From positions 372,001-436,000 of the forward strand of contig NZ_MKVA01000011.1 in NCBI RefSeq assembly GCF_001899075.1: a DNA stretch of 64,000 nucleotides. Reading direction: 5' to 3'. Shown in pieces: positions 62,487-64,000 of this stretch (position 1 is the stretch's first letter; every line of letters starts with the position of its first letter). Under the pieces are notes generated by a model that ran no database searches, had not been told where the DNA came from, and was given only the letters and a program-made list of their open reading frames with translations. The DNA comes from Devosia sp. 67-54. GTDB lineage: Bacteria; Pseudomonadota; Alphaproteobacteria; Rhizobiales; Devosiaceae. The position numbers and the translations under genes were made by a program.

Positions 62487-62644
62487 CCGAGACCCCCATG
62501 ACCAACCGTGCGCCGATTGGATGCCGCCACCGTGGTTGCCGGTGGAGCGCAATGCAAGGTTGGGCGAGCGCCAGCATCTGCGGTCAGCGACCGTTCGACC
62601 GTCGGGCGGGCCGCCCTTCTAGTCTAGTCGCCAAAGGCGGAATT

Positions 62645-62673
62645 TTGACGAATACAACCCCGTACGGCATAAT
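62645..62673 (+). promoter_or_regulatory. candidate sigma-70 promoter for the gene at 62706
   Basis: TTGACG (62645) and CATAAT (62668) are separated by 17 bases in an AT-rich patch that interrupts GC-rich DNA. The start codon lies 33 bases downstream of the -10. Confidence 0.5.
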
Positions 62674-62705
62674 ATCTGACAGTGTTCAACTAACGTGGAG
62701 ATTGC

Positions 62706-63461
62706 ATGAAAACAATTACTATTGAAGAACTTTATTTTGCAGATGCTGTGAAAGTAATTTCATCTGCGCAGAAATACATAATTCCCATCCCGGAGCTTTC
62801 AGATGGCGAGCCTCTGATCTACCCAGGCGGATCGAGAGGGAAGGATGGTTCTCTCGTAGAGGGCATGCCGATCGTTGACTGGCAGGGAAATGCCATCGGG
62901 CAGTCGGGGGTCGTTTTCTACAACGGCAAGGACCGAGCGGTGCAGGCGGCGAGAGGCGACGGCAGCGGCGTGATCATTATGAATGAAGTGAATGATCAGC
63001 AGGCAAAGAAGCTTACGTCCTTCATCGAGCAACTCGCAGGGACACCAGAGGCTTTGTCCCTCGCCCAGATCAAGGCCGTTCTCGAAATGGCGAGAGGGCT
63101 TGGCCTGGAGGATACGTACAATTCCGATCGCGGCTTTGTGCAGAGCAAAATGAGCCCTGTTGGAGATCTGGGGGCCGATGGATTTGGGCTGCACAAGCGG
63201 GACGACCGGGACATTTGCCCGGCAATCCGACTGACTGGAGAAGGAACGTTCGCAGGTCCAGCGGCGACACCTCAACAGTTCAGGGATGGGGCAGTAATCG
63301 TTCGGCAGGGCGACAACTATCGTCTGATTCAAAGCGATGTCTTTGAACGGACCTATCGCCACTCGGACAATTCTGCGGTGCGTACCGAGGAGCTTCCCGT
63401 GGGTACGTTGCGCCCGTCTTCCCAACAGAAGGCAGAACTCGCGGCCACGGCCGCCCTGTAA
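62706..63461 (+). CDS. hypothetical protein of the tRNA-Ser element
   Basis: The 251-residue soluble protein starts at an ATG with GTGGAG upstream. The N-terminal part (FADAVKVISSAQKYIIPIPE, WQGNAIGQSGVVFYNGKDRA) resembles an ADP-ribosyl- or nucleotide-type fold only loosely; the middle is helical (AKKLTSFIEQLAGTPEAL) and the end is polar. I do not recognise it. Base composition is lower in GC than the host, consistent with horizontal transfer. A strong hairpin follows its stop. Confidence 0.65.
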   Translation: MKTITIEELYFADAVKVISSAQKYIIPIPELSDGEPLIYPGGSRGKDGSLVEGMPIVDWQGNAIGQSGVVFYNGKDRAVQAARGDGSGVIIMNEVNDQQAKKLTSFIEQLAGTPEALSLAQIKAVLEMARGLGLEDTYNSDRGFVQSKMSPVGDLGADGFGLHKRDDRDICPAIRLTGEGTFAGPAATPQQFRDGAVIVRQGDNYRLIQSDVFERTYRHSDNSAVRTEELPVGTLRPSSQQKAELAATAAL

Positions 63462-63473
63462 CTATACATTGGT

Positions 63474-63509
63474 CTCAAGGTGCGCCCCACGAGCCCGGCG
63501 CACCTTGAG
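63474..63509. terminator. 13-base perfect hairpin after the 251-residue gene
   Basis: CTCAAGGTGCGCC (63474-63486) pairs with GGCGCACCTTGAG (63497-63509) around a 10-base loop. There is no U-tract, so it is a terminator or mRNA-end stabiliser. Confidence 0.65.
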
Positions 63510-63647
63510 GCGCTGCCAGCATTCGGCGTCGAGCCGCGCCCATTGCGGCCACCATTCGTCCGCTGCCCGGGGCTCCAAGGCGTCATCGCTCGCCGCCCCT
63601 GATCAGATGAGAAAGTCCTTCATACTTCAAGTAGATATTCGGAAATT

Positions 63648-63691
63648 TTGACATATTCATAATAGTTATTGTATATTTGCCATAATGGCAA
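63648..63691 (+). promoter_or_regulatory. promoter with overlapping palindromic operator
   Basis: TTGACA (63648) and GTATAT (63671) have 17-base spacing. Directly after the -10 is the perfect palindrome TTGCCATAATGGCAA (63677-63691), with ATTG and CAAT further out. Repression by a protein bound at the palindrome would block transcription of the gene at 63707. Confidence 0.6.
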
Positions 63692-63706
63692 CAATAGCGA
63701 GGAAAT

Positions 63707-64000
63707 ATGCGAAATACAGAACAGTTGGCACAAGAATTTTCGGATCACATCAAAACTGCCCTGCGCCGTCTGGCCGACGAACAGCCGGTTCTGGATGATC
63801 GGCATGGTCACCTGATTGACCGGGACAGCTTCTCTGCATTCGCTGAGGCTGGCTTGGCCGGAGCCGACCGAGCCATGCTACATCAGGTGCTGCATGACAT
63901 GAAGAGCCGCGTATTCCTTGGCATGAACAATGTTTCAGCCTCTGCCGGGCTGGATGGAATGACCCTGTTTGGAGCGGTTTGGGCCTACGCGTTAAAGAAG
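63707..64000 (+). CDS. unrecognised protein, partial (3' end outside window)
   Basis: The gene starts at ATG 63707 with GCGAGGA upstream and is open to the window end (98 codons). The visible part is helical and charged (LAQEFSDHIKTALRRLADEQ, then AEAGLAGADRAMLHQVLHDM). It has no signal peptide and I do not recognise the family. The palindromic operator in its promoter suggests tight or autoregulated expression, as in regulators or toxin-antitoxin genes. Confidence 0.6.
   Translation, partial: MRNTEQLAQEFSDHIKTALRRLADEQPVLDDRHGHLIDRDSFSAFAEAGLAGADRAMLHQVLHDMKSRVFLGMNNVSASAGLDGMTLFGAVWAYALKK

Noticed and set aside
62105-62557. 150-codon leftward open frame across the hairpin array
   Set aside because: Its sequence is arginine/glycine-rich and follows the inverted repeats; no domain or start signal.
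58575-64000. Second att copy (tRNA 3' end repeat) within the window
   Set aside because: I found no repeat of the T-arm/acceptor sequence to the right of 58608, so the far boundary is not in view.

Overview
The window is GC-rich and carries an alphaproteobacterial gene set: CASTOR/POLLUX-like channel, DUF1236 protein, CreA lipoprotein, extensin-family protein, LepA, MscL, 1-Cys peroxiredoxin and several ABC importers. It also carries a multicopy GC-rich palindromic intergenic repeat of a kind common in Hyphomicrobiales. A Hyphomicrobiales host, possibly close to Devosia, is my inference; no rRNA or other decisive marker is present.

Layout. Positions 1-5,160 are accessory DNA: a leftward operon of HTH and membrane proteins, a rightward set of an HTH-like protein and two ankyrin proteins, a two-hairpin element, and a scar joining a truncated DUF4336 gene to a frameshifted helicase fragment. 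Positions 5,237-12,909 hold a LysR regulator divergent from a six-gene operon (Fe3+/polyamine-type ABC importer, RraA-like lyase, two SDR dehydrogenases), probably uptake and breakdown of an organic acid or polyol. Positions 12,910-18,900 are a decaying, less GC-rich insert: a SARP/BTAD regulator, a broken GNAT acetyltransferase, an exported protein, a frameshifted Hint (intein-like) calcium-binding exoprotein and a shattered small exported protein. Positions 18,930-23,760 are a leftward sugar ABC importer with a PIG-L deacetylase, under a GntR/UTRA regulator with a clear upstream palindrome.

Positions 24,177-58,272 look like ordinary chromosome. They hold transporters, envelope and stress proteins, a chain of overlapping genes (arylamine N-acetyltransferase, YdeI-like, DUF1697, ribokinase), CASTOR-like channel, mscL, rhlE-type helicase, alditol-oxidase-like flavoprotein, MFS exporter, lepA, gnd, two stand-alone cyclic-nucleotide-binding proteins, a SelW-like thioredoxin-fold protein, an amino-acid ABC importer lacking its ATPase, creA and a peroxiredoxin. 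GC-rich palindromic repeats are scattered from about 30.7 to 56.2 kb.

At 58,519 a tRNA-Ser(GGA) marks the edge of an integrated element that runs off the right end. A serine recombinase abuts the tRNA, and its reading frame continues through the tRNA antisense. Further in are a short accessory gene, a fluoride riboswitch with crcB, a second copy of the two-hairpin element seen at 4 kb, an array of short hairpins (62,241-62,486), and unrecognised genes with their own promoters. The right-end element, with its riboswitch-controlled fluoride exporter, repeated hairpin module and hairpin array, is the most interesting part of the window.
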